Positions 1 through 8,938 of a stretch of DNA of 64,000 nt are shown here, piece after piece. Source of the DNA: an uncultured Aquimarina sp. (GTDB taxonomy: Bacteria; Bacteroidota; Bacteroidia; Flavobacteriales; Flavobacteriaceae); the NCBI GenBank assembly GCA_947503135.1, contig CANNCQ010000007.1, positions 1-64,000 on the forward strand, read 5' to 3'. The position numbers were made by a program, and so were the translations under genes. The notes below the pieces were generated by a model, which did no database searches, was not told the DNA's origin, and worked only from the letters and a program-made list of their open reading frames with translations. Every line of letters starts with the position of its first letter. Positions within the stretch are counted from its first letter, which is position 1.

Positions 1-10
1 TCTTTTAATC

Positions 11-46
11 TTAAATATTGAGTGGGCTAGCCCACTCAATATTTAA
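11..46. repeat. 36-bp perfect palindrome
   Basis: The 36 bases read identically on both strands, with the centre at the CTAG of positions 27-30 and a GC-rich core (gtgggc/gcccac). No T-run follows on either strand, so it is not a textbook intrinsic terminator. It lies 36 bp from a canonical terminator hairpin at 82-117. It could be a cruciform-forming site, an RNA-stability hairpin for a transcript entering from the left, or a terminator without a U-tract. Confidence 0.6.
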
Positions 47-81
47 AATCTATTGCACTTATGACTTGAATTCAAGTAATG

Positions 82-117
82 AAAAACCGAATTGAAATTT
101 TCAATTCGGTTTTTTTA
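82..117. terminator. Bidirectional intrinsic terminator after the left PUL arm
   Basis: An inverted repeat with arms aaccgaattga / tcaattcggtt encloses a short loop. It is flanked by A's on the left and seven T's on the right, so it can terminate transcripts in both directions. It lies about 70 bp beyond the stop codon of the minus-strand IPT/TIG lipoprotein and should end that transcript. Confidence 0.7.
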
Positions 118-187
118 ACCCCTAAATATCAGAATATGTTGTTCGTATTTAGAGGATTTCTACAACAACAAAAATATACTTATTAGA

Positions 188-1498
188 TTATTGAATAGGA
201 TTGATTGGTCTACCTTTTGTAATACTAATATTGTCAATGCTTAATGCAAATGGTCCGTCGTAGCCTCTTCTAGCAGCTATAGCTATTCGTGTTAAGTCTT
301 CAAGTTGATATACATCCCATGTCCCAACGTTACCTCTAGGTCCCGAGTTTTCAAATTGATCCATTCGTATAGAAATAGAATACCAGCCATCAGCATTAGC
401 AACAAAACCTTTTTCATCTAAGTCTTCCAAAGTAGGGCGGTATTCCATAAATTCATCAGTACTACTGCCATCAGAATCTAAGTCATAACCTACATCGAAA
501 CGCATTCTTATACCTGCTAGTTCACCAGTATAATCAACTGGTACATCACCAAAATTAACATCCATATTAAAATAAACATTGGTAATATCTTGACTCTCTT
601 CATTATTAAAAAAGTCAGCATAAAATCCTAATTCTTTTTGTGAATTTCCTATCAACCCAATAAAGGCTCCTGAATCACTAGTATCACTAGTTCCTCCTAC
701 ATAATAAAAATTATTGTCAATTGATTCTGGTATAAATGGAGCGGAAGGATCTAAGACTGTGTTAACACCAGAAAAAGCAACTTCCCTATCAAATCCATGT
801 GATAAAACATTTTCATCAGCATCAAAAGTCTCGGTTATGCTTTCTAAAATTTCATAAACAAAAAATGGATTTTCTTCTGTATTTGTATTAGATGGGCCGA
901 CACTACTAACAAATTCTAATGTATTTAGTCCAGGAAGAGACCCTTCGGCGATTGTAAATGTAATTTCATCTTTAGATACGGTAAGGTCATTTACTTCAAC
1001 ATCTCCTACTTTTAAAGAGGTTACGGCATTCATTTGGGAGCCAGTTAATGTGATAAGGTCTCCTGGTTGTCCAGCTATGGGAGATATTTCATTTACTATG
1101 GGAGCACCAGGGATAAATATTGTAAAATTTTCCACGAATACTCCAGTATCTCCACGAAAAGTAGGAGTGGTATTAGTTGTTATTGCAATTTTCCCTGAGG
1201 TAGCGCCTTCAGGTACGGTTACTACAACAGTATCATCCGTGTTGGAGATAATAGTTCCTTCTGTTCCGTTAAAGGTTACGGATGTGGTATTAGTAAAACC
1301 TTTACCAGTTAAGGTCACTTCTTGTCCAGGCTCAGCAGTGTCGGGCTCAAAAGAAAAAACAGCAGGTACACGACCTGTTCCTCTGATGATACCATCAGGT
1401 TCAGCATCTTCAAAGCATGAGACTAAGCCAAAAACGAGCAAGAGAAATGATAATGAGAATTTAATAATATTTGATTTTTTTGTGACTTTAAAAAACAT
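188..1498 (-). CDS. IPT/TIG-domain surface glycan-binding lipoprotein (SGBP-like)
   Basis: This 436-residue protein starts with a lipoprotein signal peptide (hydrophobic segment, then VSC near residue 28), which suggests export to the outer membrane. Two IPT/TIG-like immunoglobulin folds follow: about residues 44-125 (PAVFSFEPDTAEPGQEVTLTG) and 132-218 (IVNEISPIAGQPGDLITLTG). The C-terminal half (about 220-430) is a beta-rich region of the kind seen in SusE/SusF-position glycan binders such as SGBP-B proteins. It ends in SIDNISITKG, typical of a jelly-roll. It is the last gene of the left arm, 127 bp beyond dctM with a hairpin between, so it may have its own promoter. The glycan-binding role is inferred from architecture and location; I recognise no catalytic motif. 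Confidence 0.75.
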   Translation of the reverse strand: MFFKVTKKSNIIKFSLSFLLLVFGLVSCFEDAEPDGIIRGTGRVPAVFSFEPDTAEPGQEVTLTGKGFTNTTSVTFNGTEGTIISNTDDTVVVTVPEGATSGKIAITTNTTPTFRGDTGVFVENFTIFIPGAPIVNEISPIAGQPGDLITLTGSQMNAVTSLKVGDVEVNDLTVSKDEITFTIAEGSLPGLNTLEFVSSVGPSNTNTEENPFFVYEILESITETFDADENVLSHGFDREVAFSGVNTVLDPSAPFIPESIDNNFYYVGGTSDTSDSGAFIGLIGNSQKELGFYADFFNNEESQDITNVYFNMDVNFGDVPVDYTGELAGIRMRFDVGYDLDSDGSSTDEFMEYRPTLEDLDEKGFVANADGWYSISIRMDQFENSGPRGNVGTWDVYQLEDLTRIAIAARRGYDGPFALSIDNISITKGRPINPIQ

Positions 1499-1583
1499 AG
1501 TTAAATTATTTAGTTGTAATTATTTGAGTATAATATTACTGCTGTTACAGATTTTTATTGTTCATCATTGGGTATGTTTTAAT

Positions 1584-1612
1584 ACATACTCATTATTTTA
1601 TAATGAGTATGT
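1584..1612. terminator. AT-rich hairpin between dctM and the SGBP gene
   Basis: Perfect 13-bp arms (acatactcattat / ataatgagtatgt) enclose a 3-nt loop. There is no good T-run on the minus strand, so termination is uncertain. It may trim or partly uncouple the TRAP transcript from the downstream lipoprotein gene. Confidence 0.35.
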
Positions 1613-1625
1613 TATTTCTTTGACT

Positions 1626-2921
1626 TTACAAGTCAAACATATTTGGTAACCAAAGGCTTAATTGTGGTATGAAAGTAATCATTACTAAAACCGCAATCAT
1701 TATAAGAAATAGTGGCAATAACGGACGTATTACTTTTTGGATGCTTAGCTCTGCAACACTACACCCAACAAAAAGAACCGAGCCTACGGGTGGGGTGCAT
1801 AGCCCAATGCATAGGTTTAGAATCATTACAATTCCAAAGTGTACAGGGTTCATTCCTAAATTAGTAACGATTGGTAAAAATATTGGGGTAAAAATTAAAA
1901 CAGCAGGTGTCATGTCCATAAAAACACCTACAAAAAGTAAAATTAAATTTATAATAATTAATATTACTACAGGATTGTCACTAACACCTAATAATGCTGC
2001 GCTGATTTCCTGAGGGATGTTCTCGTAAGACATAACCCATGACATAGCAATTGAAGTTGCAATTAACAACAATACAATTGAGGATGTTTTTATTGTTTCC
2101 AGAAATATAGAGGGCACATCTTTTACTGTAATTTCTTTGTAAATAAAAGCAAGTATGAAAGTATATATTACTGCAACAGCCGAAGCTTCTGTAGCTGTAA
2201 AAATACCCCCTACAATTCCTCCAATAACTATAAATAATAGTAATAAACTGGGAAAGGCGTTAAAAAAACGTTTGAGGAAAACTTTAAGACTTACCATTTT
2301 TTCAGTTGGATACTTTTTTATTAGCGAGTAGATACCAGCAACTAACATTAAAGCTAAACCTATCAAAATACCAGGGATATACCCTGCAATAAAAAGTGCT
2401 GCAATTGATACTCCACCACTAGCTAAAGAATAAATAATCAATACATTACTAGGGGGTATAATGAGGCCCGTTGTAGCACTAGTAATATTTACGGCGGCAC
2501 TAAAAGACTTGTCATATCCATCTTTTTCCATCATAGGATTCATAAAACCACCAATTGCTGATGCTGCTGCTACAGCTGAACCTGAGATGGCTCCAAATAG
2601 CATACAAGCAACAATATTCACAAAAGCTAGTCCACCAGGTAATGGACCTACAATGGCCTTAGCAAAATCTATAAGCCGTTTGGCAATCCCACCTTTATTC
2701 ATTACTTGTCCAGCGAGTATAAAAAAGGGAATAGCAGAAAGAGTAAAACTTCCTAATGATGTAGCCATGCGTTGAGCTAAAGTAGTTACAGACGGTATAA
2801 ATGGCATTGAAACTACGATGGTTAATAATGCGGATAAACCAATAGCAAAAGCAACAGGAATTCTTAAGATAAGAAATACAATAAAACTTGTAACTAAAAT
2901 TAATATACCAATGTTTTCCAT
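1626..2921 (-). CDS. dctM: TRAP transporter large permease (DctM family)
   Basis: At 431 residues this has the usual DctM length and consists almost wholly of hydrophobic helices. Family-typical stretches are visible, such as RIPVAFAIGLSA near the start, FTATEASAVAVIY mid-protein and the glycine/proline-rich NLCIGLCTPPVGSVLF near the end. DctM forms the ion-coupled translocation channel of tripartite ATP-independent periplasmic transporters. It lies 4 bp after the small permease gene and directly downstream of the binding protein, giving a complete P-Q-M set. Placement behind kdgA and kdgK implies that the cargo is a uronate or 2-keto-3-deoxy sugar acid from the PUL. The specific ligand is inferred from context only. 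Confidence 0.93.
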   Translation of the reverse strand: MENIGILILVTSFIVFLILRIPVAFAIGLSALLTIVVSMPFIPSVTTLAQRMATSLGSFTLSAIPFFILAGQVMNKGGIAKRLIDFAKAIVGPLPGGLAFVNIVACMLFGAISGSAVAAASAIGGFMNPMMEKDGYDKSFSAAVNITSATTGLIIPPSNVLIIYSLASGGVSIAALFIAGYIPGILIGLALMLVAGIYSLIKKYPTEKMVSLKVFLKRFFNAFPSLLLLFIVIGGIVGGIFTATEASAVAVIYTFILAFIYKEITVKDVPSIFLETIKTSSIVLLLIATSIAMSWVMSYENIPQEISAALLGVSDNPVVILIIINLILLFVGVFMDMTPAVLIFTPIFLPIVTNLGMNPVHFGIVMILNLCIGLCTPPVGSVLFVGCSVAELSIQKVIRPLLPLFLIMIAVLVMITFIPQLSLWLPNMFDL

Positions 2922-2925
2922 AGTC

Positions 2926-3387
2926 TTAACTGTTTTTTTTAGTTAAAAAATTTAGCCCAGAATAATAACAGATTAACAGACCGCTTAAAGGAACTACGGT
3001 ATATACGTATCCCAAAGGGATTTGTAAGGCTGCCGATTTTTGTTTAAATAAAAAGGTTAACCAACATAAACGGAAACCTCCAATAAGCATAACACAAAAA
3101 CCAAAACAAAATATTGAAACAGCTATAATGCGGTCGTAAAATTTTGGGTTTTTCGCAATTAGTTTTTCAGGCAGTAAATCAATGGCTAGATGCAGTTTTT
3201 TTCCTGTTGCATAAGATGCGCCTAAAAGCCCAACCCAAATTAGTGCGAAACTAGAAATTTCATCGGTTAATGTACTTGGAGATTGAATTATAAATCGGGA
3301 GAAGACTTGCCAAATTACACTAATAAGCATAGTAGCCATTAAGGTAATTAAAATTACTTCTAACCCCTTGTCTATATTAGTTTTCAT
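2926..3387 (-). CDS. dctQ: TRAP transporter small permease (DctQ family)
   Basis: This 153-residue protein has four predicted membrane helices, the usual DctQ layout. The family-typical segment ISSFALIWVGLLGASYATGKKLHLAIDLLPEKL lies at about residues 43-77 (long helix, then a charged loop). DctQ partners DctM in the inner membrane and is needed for assembly of the transporter. Its start overlaps the end of the binding-protein gene by 11 bp and its stop is 4 bp from dctM, consistent with tight translational coupling. I see nothing unusual. Confidence 0.9.
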   Translation of the reverse strand: MKTNIDKGLEVILITLMATMLISVIWQVFSRFIIQSPSTLTDEISSFALIWVGLLGASYATGKKLHLAIDLLPEKLIAKNPKFYDRIIAVSIFCFGFCVMLIGGFRLCWLTFLFKQKSAALQIPLGYVYTVVPLSGLLICYYSGLNFLTKKNS

Positions 3388-4357
3388 AGGTATTTTCTTT
3401 TATTCTATTAATTAAATTCATGATTTCAGGATGTTGCTGAAACATGTTTTTAATAGTTTTTGTTTTTTCTTGAAAGGGAGTTGTGTCAGGTTTAAGGATT
3501 GTAACATTTGCAGTTTTGATTACTTCTAAAGCTTCCTTTTCAGAATCAGCCCAGAATTCCCGCTGTGTAATAGTTGATTCTTCCGATGCTTCTGAGAGCC
3601 ATTTTTTTTCTTGAGCAGTGAGTGCATTCCATGAATCAATACCAATTAGCAGTACATCAGGAACTCTTGTGTGTTGGTCTAAACTAAAATATTTACATAT
3701 TTCGTAGTGTTTTGAGGTATGAAAACTAGGAAGATTATTTTCAGCACCATCAACCACACCTTGTTGTAATGCGGTATATAATTCTCCCCAAGAAATAGGA
3801 GTAGGGGCTGCTCCAAGCTTGTTTACCATTGCCACAGCCATGTTACTTTTTTGTACTCTAATCTTTAAATCTTTTAAATCATTAGGACTATTTATGGGTT
3901 TTGTTTTTGTGTAAAAATTCCTACTTCCAGCATCGTAAAATGTAAGTCCTCTAAGTCTAAAGTCTGTCCCTTTCGAAAGCATTTCTTTTCCTATAGCTCC
4001 ATCAAAAACACTAAAAGCATGTTTTTTATTTTTAAATAAATAAGGAATACTAAATACTTTATATTCTGGAATAAAATTTTCAAGTACAGCGGAAGATACT
4101 TTAGTAATATCTAAGCTTCCTATTTGCAGTAATTCTAAGCATTCTCTTTCACCGCCAAGTTGTCCGCTAGGATATAATTGTATTTTTAATTTTCCTGCTG
4201 ATTTTTTTTCTAAACGCTCTCCTAAAACTAACATTGCTTTATGTACTGGATGCGTTGTGCTTAGTGTATGAGCTAGTCGTAGAACTTTAACATCCTTGTG
4301 TTGTTTACATTCAACAAGTAACAAACAAATAAGCGTAAATGATAAAATATACTTCAT
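3377..4357 (-). CDS. dctP: TRAP transporter substrate-binding protein (DctP family)
   Basis: I place the start at 4357 (protein begins MKYILSFTL, 326 residues). That gives an immediate signal peptide with Cys after LLLVE, and avoids overlap with kdgA; a longer frame reaches 4396. The family signatures are clear: LAHTLSTTHPVH near the N-terminus; LKIRVQ, whose Arg normally salt-bridges the ligand carboxylate; and GELYTALQQGVVDGAENN. DctP proteins capture organic acids in the periplasm and deliver them to DctQM. The Cys at the processing site suggests membrane tethering, though the preceding Glu makes the lipobox imperfect. Ligand identity (uronate or KDG-like acid) is inferred from the surrounding catabolic genes. 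Confidence 0.9.
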   Translation of the reverse strand: MKYILSFTLICLLLVECKQHKDVKVLRLAHTLSTTHPVHKAMLVLGERLEKKSAGKLKIQLYPSGQLGGERECLELLQIGSLDITKVSSAVLENFIPEYKVFSIPYLFKNKKHAFSVFDGAIGKEMLSKGTDFRLRGLTFYDAGSRNFYTKTKPINSPNDLKDLKIRVQKSNMAVAMVNKLGAAPTPISWGELYTALQQGVVDGAENNLPSFHTSKHYEICKYFSLDQHTRVPDVLLIGIDSWNALTAQEKKWLSEASEESTITQREFWADSEKEALEVIKTANVTILKPDTTPFQEKTKTIKNMFQQHPEIMNLINRIKENTYEN

Positions 4358-4373
4358 TGTATTCTCTTTGGAG

Positions 4374-5039
4374 TTAGTTTTTTCTGATCTCATCAATTAA
4401 CCATAAAGCTTGCTTTATGTCGGTGGAAAGTTTGTCGAAATTACCAGAATCAATATCTGTTTTACTGAATAATTGAGACCCCATACCTACACAAATAACT
4501 CCAGAGTGAAACCATTCGGATAAGTTTTCTTTTGTTGGTTTTACACCACCTGTGGGCATTACTTCAATATTAGGGAGTACGGATTTAATAGATTTAACAA
4601 AAGCAGGTCCTAAAAGATTACCAGGGAATGCTTTTACGGTTTTACAACCCAATTGTGATGCATTGTACACTTCTGTTAATGTCGCACAACCAGGAATAGC
4701 TAATATATCGTTTTCGTAACAAGTGGTAATAACCTCTTCAATTAGAGCAGGGCTTACTATAAAATCAGCTCCGGCAGCTATATATTTTTCGGTTTGTTCT
4801 TTAGTAAAAATAGTTCCTATACCAAGTATGAGATCGGTATATTTTTGGGCGTATTTATAAAGCTCTGTAAAAACTTCTAGTGAATTATCAGTTCTATTGG
4901 TAAACTCAAAAACACGCACTCCACCCCGATATGTAGCGTCTAATACTTTTTTACAAGTTTCAATATCTGTATGATTAAATACGGGTATCATTCCCACATT
5001 TCTCATGGATAAAGTAATGTGTTTTTTATCTTTTTTCAT
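4374..5039 (-). CDS. eda: KDPG / KHG aldolase
   Basis: This 221-residue class I aldolase cleaves 2-keto-3-deoxy-6-phosphogluconate to pyruvate and glyceraldehyde-3-phosphate, the last step of the pathway encoded here. Visible family features are GGVRVFEFTNR with the catalytic Glu, the LGIGTIFTKEQ strand, DFIVSPAL, the Schiff-base lysine region GCKTVKAFPGN and MPTGGVKPT, which binds phosphate. It follows kdgK by 5 bp and precedes the TRAP binding protein by 16 bp, all in one operon. Length and motifs are normal. Confidence 0.93.
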   Translation of the reverse strand: MKKDKKHITLSMRNVGMIPVFNHTDIETCKKVLDATYRGGVRVFEFTNRTDNSLEVFTELYKYAQKYTDLILGIGTIFTKEQTEKYIAAGADFIVSPALIEEVITTCYENDILAIPGCATLTEVYNASQLGCKTVKAFPGNLLGPAFVKSIKSVLPNIEVMPTGGVKPTKENLSEWFHSGVICVGMGSQLFSKTDIDSGNFDKLSTDIKQALWLIDEIRKN

Positions 5040-5044
5040 TCGAT

Positions 5045-6040
5045 TTATCTTAATAGTTTACCTATGTTTTTTCCAGCAGCTAATTGTTCTACCTCTTCAA
5101 GACTTACAATATTAGCATCTCCAGGAACGGAATGTTTTAATACAGATGAGGCTACAGCAAATTCCAAGGCATCATTCGATTCTTTATGCAGTAAGCCATA
5201 AATAAGACCAGCCATATAAGCATCTCCGCCACCAATACGATCAACAATATGGGTCATATCATATAATGAAGATTCGTATATGGTACCGTTATCCCATAAC
5301 AAGCCAGAAAGTTTATTGTGCGATGAGTTTACGGTTGTTCGATATGTTGTGGTTATTTTTTTAATTGAAGGATATTTTGCAACTACAGCTTCACAAGTTT
5401 TTATATATTCTTTTTCATTGATTCCTAAACAATTTTCAAAATCAATAAGTCCAGAAACTACTACTGTTGTTTTTTCGATTAGAGCAGGCATTATTTCGAG
5501 AGGTGTTTTTCCATATTGCCATAAGTTTCTTCTGTAATTAATGTCTCCACTAATGATAATCCCTTTCTTTTTAGCAACAGTTAAGGCATCTAAACACATT
5601 TTAGCAGCGTTAGCAGAAATAGCTGCTGTAATTCCTGTCCAGTGTAACCATTCTACATCCTCAAGTACGCTATTCCAATCAATAAGAATTGGGTCTATAT
5701 TTGCAAAAGCAGAGTTAAAACGATCGTAGATTATCTTTGAAGTTCGTTGCATAGCGCCACTTTCTAAAAAATAGAGTCCCATACGACCTTCATTAAACAC
5801 TATATGCTCTGTGTTTACACCATATTGCCTAAGATAGTTGTAAGCAGATTTCCCTAAATCATTATTTGGAAAAGCAGTTATATGAGCTGTAGGTACTCCC
5901 CAATTGGCAAGAGCTAAAGCTACATTAGCTTCTGTTCCTCCGTACTCTACCTGAAGATTATTAGTTTGTGTAAATCGTTTATAATCGGGCGTAGTCAGGC
6001 GCATTAATATCTCTCCAAAAGTGACAACTCGTTTCTTCAT
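5045..6040 (-). CDS. kdgK: 2-keto-3-deoxygluconate kinase (PfkB family)
   Basis: The 331-residue protein is a ribokinase/PfkB-fold sugar kinase. It has the N-terminal VTFGEILMRLT, the sugar-binding GGTEANVALALANWG, and the C-terminal ATP/anion-hole motif GGGDAYMAG with the catalytic Asp. In this setting (between the DUF4861 gene and eda, with kduI, kduD and uxuA upstream) phosphorylation of KDG to KDPG is the obvious role. It is 1 bp from the DUF4861 gene and 5 bp from eda. Substrate choice between KDG and a related keto acid cannot be read from sequence, but the pathway would be incomplete without it. Confidence 0.9.
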   Translation of the reverse strand: MKKRVVTFGEILMRLTTPDYKRFTQTNNLQVEYGGTEANVALALANWGVPTAHITAFPNNDLGKSAYNYLRQYGVNTEHIVFNEGRMGLYFLESGAMQRTSKIIYDRFNSAFANIDPILIDWNSVLEDVEWLHWTGITAAISANAAKMCLDALTVAKKKGIIISGDINYRRNLWQYGKTPLEIMPALIEKTTVVVSGLIDFENCLGINEKEYIKTCEAVVAKYPSIKKITTTYRTTVNSSHNKLSGLLWDNGTIYESSLYDMTHIVDRIGGGDAYMAGLIYGLLHKESNDALEFAVASSVLKHSVPGDANIVSLEEVEQLAAGKNIGKLLR

Positions 6041-6041
6041 A

Positions 6042-7286
6042 CTATTTTATAACTATTGGGTTTTGTAATTTTTGTGTTTCTTGAAGTATCATTTGGTTAA
6101 AACCTTCTTTTGATTTGAATTTGTTATTGGATTTTTCCCAACCTGTTAGAAAATAGAAAACACTTGGTTTTTTGTTATTTGCTTTAATTTCCAAGGTATA
6201 AGTACTAACAATTCCATTCCCTGTAGAAGGAAGCTTAGTGTGAGAAATGTATTGTTTGTTATTGGTAACAATAGCCATTCCCATAGAGTCTTTATTTTCA
6301 GATTGCTGGCCAAACGATTTTAACACAAAATAGTCTCCAATGTTTTGAGAGTCTTGTTTATTTGGCTTTAAATTTACAATACCAGTTACAAGACTCACAG
6401 GTTTTTTTATTCCTGAAAAGAAGACTTCACTTTTATACCCCCATTGCCCTTTAAAAATACTTATGCGGTGTGTTATGTCAAATACTTGATTGTTAAATTT
6501 TGAGTTTTTAAATACCAATTCGAATACTGATTTTAGAGGCCCCTCTTTTATTATGTTAAACTTAGTTGAAGTTATTCCGGATACTCGGTGCAATTTGTTG
6601 TCGTTAGTTTTAATGGCAATAGCGCCAGCCCCTAAAGAGTTACCTACTTTTAGGACATCCATACCCCAGTTTTCAAGATAATGATAGTTGGTAGTAAGGC
6701 CAACAGAGTCCAAAACCAATTTTGATGTAGTCTTTCCAAAAATGTCAATACCATTTCTAGTATCAAAATAATTTCGAAAACCTACTTTGTCATTTTCCCA
6801 AGCAGGTCCCTCCATTTGAAAGAAAAGAGGTTCTTTTCTCTCTTTGGGATCCCCAGTTCGCTCATAGTTAGTTGTTTCTGAAACATTTTTTTTGTCGGAA
6901 CCTACTCCAAAACGAATATTGGTGTGGTTTTCGAAATTTGGAATACTAGATTTAGGGACTTTTTTTAATTCTAGTCGTAATGATTCGGATGGCTTAAAAT
7001 CTAATGCCGTTATAAACTTGTCCCAACTATTATCGTTGTTAGTATCGTCCAGTTGAAAAGGTATAATACTTCCTTTTTTGGAGATAAGAACAGGAACGCT
7101 ATCTCTATCTATTTTCCCCAAAATAGTTAAGATGTTTTCTCTATTGATTGAGATAGGTTCCTGATTTCTTTGTATTGCTAAAGTATTTTCAAAAGTGAGA
7201 AAGTTTTTCACTTGTTTTTTTTCGGAGTTACAACCTATTAATGTTAAGGCAAGAGAAAACTTATATATATACTTAGCGTAACTCAT
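6042..7286 (-). CDS. DUF4861-like lipoprotein of the uronate operon
   Basis: This 414-residue protein starts with a lipoprotein signal (ALTLIGC near residue 19), so it should lie outside the cytoplasm. That is unusual within a run of cytoplasmic enzymes. It resembles DUF4861 proteins, which recur in PULs for uronate-rich glycans such as pectin and have no established function that I know. Visible features are LISKKGSIIPFQLDD near residue 68, an FRNYFDTRNGIDIFGK segment near 170, and a C-terminal ending YFLTGWEKSN. Its start overlaps the stop of the upstream SDR gene by 1 bp, so expression is coupled. A carbohydrate-active or binding role is a guess from context. Confidence 0.7.
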   Translation of the reverse strand: MSYAKYIYKFSLALTLIGCNSEKKQVKNFLTFENTLAIQRNQEPISINRENILTILGKIDRDSVPVLISKKGSIIPFQLDDTNNDNSWDKFITALDFKPSESLRLELKKVPKSSIPNFENHTNIRFGVGSDKKNVSETTNYERTGDPKERKEPLFFQMEGPAWENDKVGFRNYFDTRNGIDIFGKTTSKLVLDSVGLTTNYHYLENWGMDVLKVGNSLGAGAIAIKTNDNKLHRVSGITSTKFNIIKEGPLKSVFELVFKNSKFNNQVFDITHRISIFKGQWGYKSEVFFSGIKKPVSLVTGIVNLKPNKQDSQNIGDYFVLKSFGQQSENKDSMGMAIVTNNKQYISHTKLPSTGNGIVSTYTLEIKANNKKPSVFYFLTGWEKSNNKFKSKEGFNQMILQETQKLQNPIVIK

Positions 7287-8080
7287 TATTTTTCGTTTAA
7301 AGGTTTACCAATAGTTGCTAAAATACCGCCATCTACATAAAGGATATGACCATTTACAAAGTCGCTAGCTTTTGATGATAAAAATATTGCAGCACCAGCA
7401 AGGTCATCAGGATTACCCCATTTAGCAGCAGGAGTTCGATTTACTATAAAGTCGTTAAATGGATGTCCATTTACTCTTATAGGAGCGGTTTGCTCGGTTG
7501 CAAAATACCCAGGGCCAATGCCGTTAACTTGTATATTGTGTTTTGCCCATTCGGTAGCCATATTTTGAGTTAACATTTTTAAGCCTCCTTTTGCAGCAGC
7601 ATAAGCACCTACACTGTTTCTACCGAGTGCACTCATCATTGAGCAGATATTGATAATTTTCCCTTCATTCCGAGAAATCATTCCTTTTACAACATGTTTG
7701 GATACGATGAATGGGCTTACTAAATCTACATTTAAGACCTCTTTGAAATCATCAACCTCCATGTTTGCCAAAGGAGTACGTTTTATAATGCCTGCATTAT
7801 TTACTAAAATATCAATCGGACCAATTGTGTTTTCGATTTCAGTAACGGCCTTTTTTACTTCTGATTCGTTAGTTACATCAAATTTATAACCGTATGCAGT
7901 AATGCCTAATTCTTTAAATTCAGCAACAGCTTTATCTATTTTTGTTTGAGAAGAATTGCCATTTATAACAATAGTAGCTCCAACAAGTCCCATTCCTTTT
8001 GCCATGGCCATACCTAGGCCATGTGTTGCACCAGTAACTAAGGCTACTTTGTTAGTTATATCGAATAATTGTAGTGACAT
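7286..8080 (-). CDS. kduD: SDR oxidoreductase, KduD-like (2-dehydro-3-deoxy-D-gluconate 5-dehydrogenase)
   Basis: The 264-residue classical short-chain dehydrogenase has TGATHGLGMAMAKG (Rossmann nucleotide motif), NNAGIIKRTPL (NAG motif), a Ser in ICSMMSALG and the catalytic YAAAK. The kduI gene immediately upstream makes KduD the natural assignment: NADH-dependent reduction of 2,5-diketo-3-deoxygluconate to KDG. Gluconate 5-dehydrogenase is the closest alternative name for the same subgroup. It is 5 bp from kduI and overlaps the DUF4861 gene by 1 bp. Confidence 0.85.
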   Translation of the reverse strand: MSLQLFDITNKVALVTGATHGLGMAMAKGMGLVGATIVINGNSSQTKIDKAVAEFKELGITAYGYKFDVTNESEVKKAVTEIENTIGPIDILVNNAGIIKRTPLANMEVDDFKEVLNVDLVSPFIVSKHVVKGMISRNEGKIINICSMMSALGRNSVGAYAAAKGGLKMLTQNMATEWAKHNIQVNGIGPGYFATEQTAPIRVNGHPFNDFIVNRTPAAKWGNPDDLAGAAIFLSSKASDFVNGHILYVDGGILATIGKPLNEK

Positions 8081-8085
8081 TGTAT

Positions 8086-8928
8086 TTATTTTAGTTCAGT
8101 TATTTCACTTTTATCCATGTCATTGTAGTCCAAATTTTCTCCAGCCATTCCCCAAATAAAAGTATAGCTAGAAGTTCCTGCACCTGAGTGAATTGACCAT
8201 GGAGGAGAAATTATAGCTTGTTCGTTTTGCATCCAAACATGTCTTGTTTCGTCTGTAGGTCCCATAAAATGACATACAGATTGATTTTCAGGAACTTCAA
8301 AATAATAGTAAACCTCCATCCTTCTATCATGAGTATGTGCAGGCATGGTGTTCCAAATACTCCCTTTTTTTAACTCTGTCATCCCCATTTGTAATTGACA
8401 AGTATCAACAACTTCGGAAACAATCATTTGATTCACAATTCGATGGTTAGAGGTTTCTAAGGATCCTAATTCAATCTTCTTAGCATCTTTTAATGTGATT
8501 TTTACGGTAGGGTTAGTACGGTGTGCAGGAGCAGAATTTATGTAAAATTTAGCTGGCTTAGAAGAATCGTCACTTGTAAAAATCACTTCTTCATTGCCTC
8601 TCCCAACATATAAAGCATCCTTGTAATCCAAAGGATAATCGATACCGTTAACACAAACAACACCCGGTCCACCAACATTAATAACTCCAAGCTCTCTTCT
8701 TTCTAAAAAATAGTCCGCTTTTAGAGGATCTATCGGCTCCAATTTTAGTGCAAATTTATTTGGTACTGCTGAACCTGCGATATACCTATCGTAATGAGAG
8801 TAGGTAAGATTAATTTCTCCCAATTTCATGATTTTGTCAATTAAAAACTCTTCTCTAAGTTCCTGAGTATTTAATTTTTTAACTTCTCTAGGGCTTGTAG
8901 CGTATCTTGATTCGTATGTTGTAGACAT
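8086..8928 (-). CDS. kduI: 5-dehydro-4-deoxy-D-glucuronate isomerase (KduI)
   Basis: I start this at 8928 ([10 protein letters not shown], 280 residues), which matches the usual KduI length of about 278 and leaves a 10-bp gap from uxuA; the open frame extends to 8976. KduI isomerises the linear form of the unsaturated uronate released by GH88/GH105 enzymes. The cupin zinc site is visible as [15 protein letters not shown] (H198, H200, E205) with H247 in WSIHSGAG. That spacing matches the E. coli enzyme as I recall it (H196, H198, E203, H245). Its presence shows that the pathway handles lyase-derived 4,5-unsaturated sugars, not just saturated uronate. Confidence 0.95.
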   Translation of the reverse strand: MSTTYESRYATSPREVKKLNTQELREEFLIDKIMKLGEINLTYSHYDRYIAGSAVPNKFALKLEPIDPLKADYFLERRELGVINVGGPGVVCVNGIDYPLDYKDALYVGRGNEEVIFTSDDSSKPAKFYINSAPAHRTNPTVKITLKDAKKIELGSLETSNHRIVNQMIVSEVVDTCQLQMGMTELKKGSIWNTMPAHTHDRRMEVYYYFEVPENQSVCHFMGPTDETRHVWMQNEQAIISPPWSIHSGAGTSSYTFIWGMAGENLDYNDMDKSEITELK

Positions 8929-8938
8929 AATTTGTTTT

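Noticed and set aside
1050-1649. 199-codon plus-strand open frame
   Set aside because: It is antisense to the IPT/TIG lipoprotein, which has a signal peptide and domain structure. The frame has no recognisable domain.
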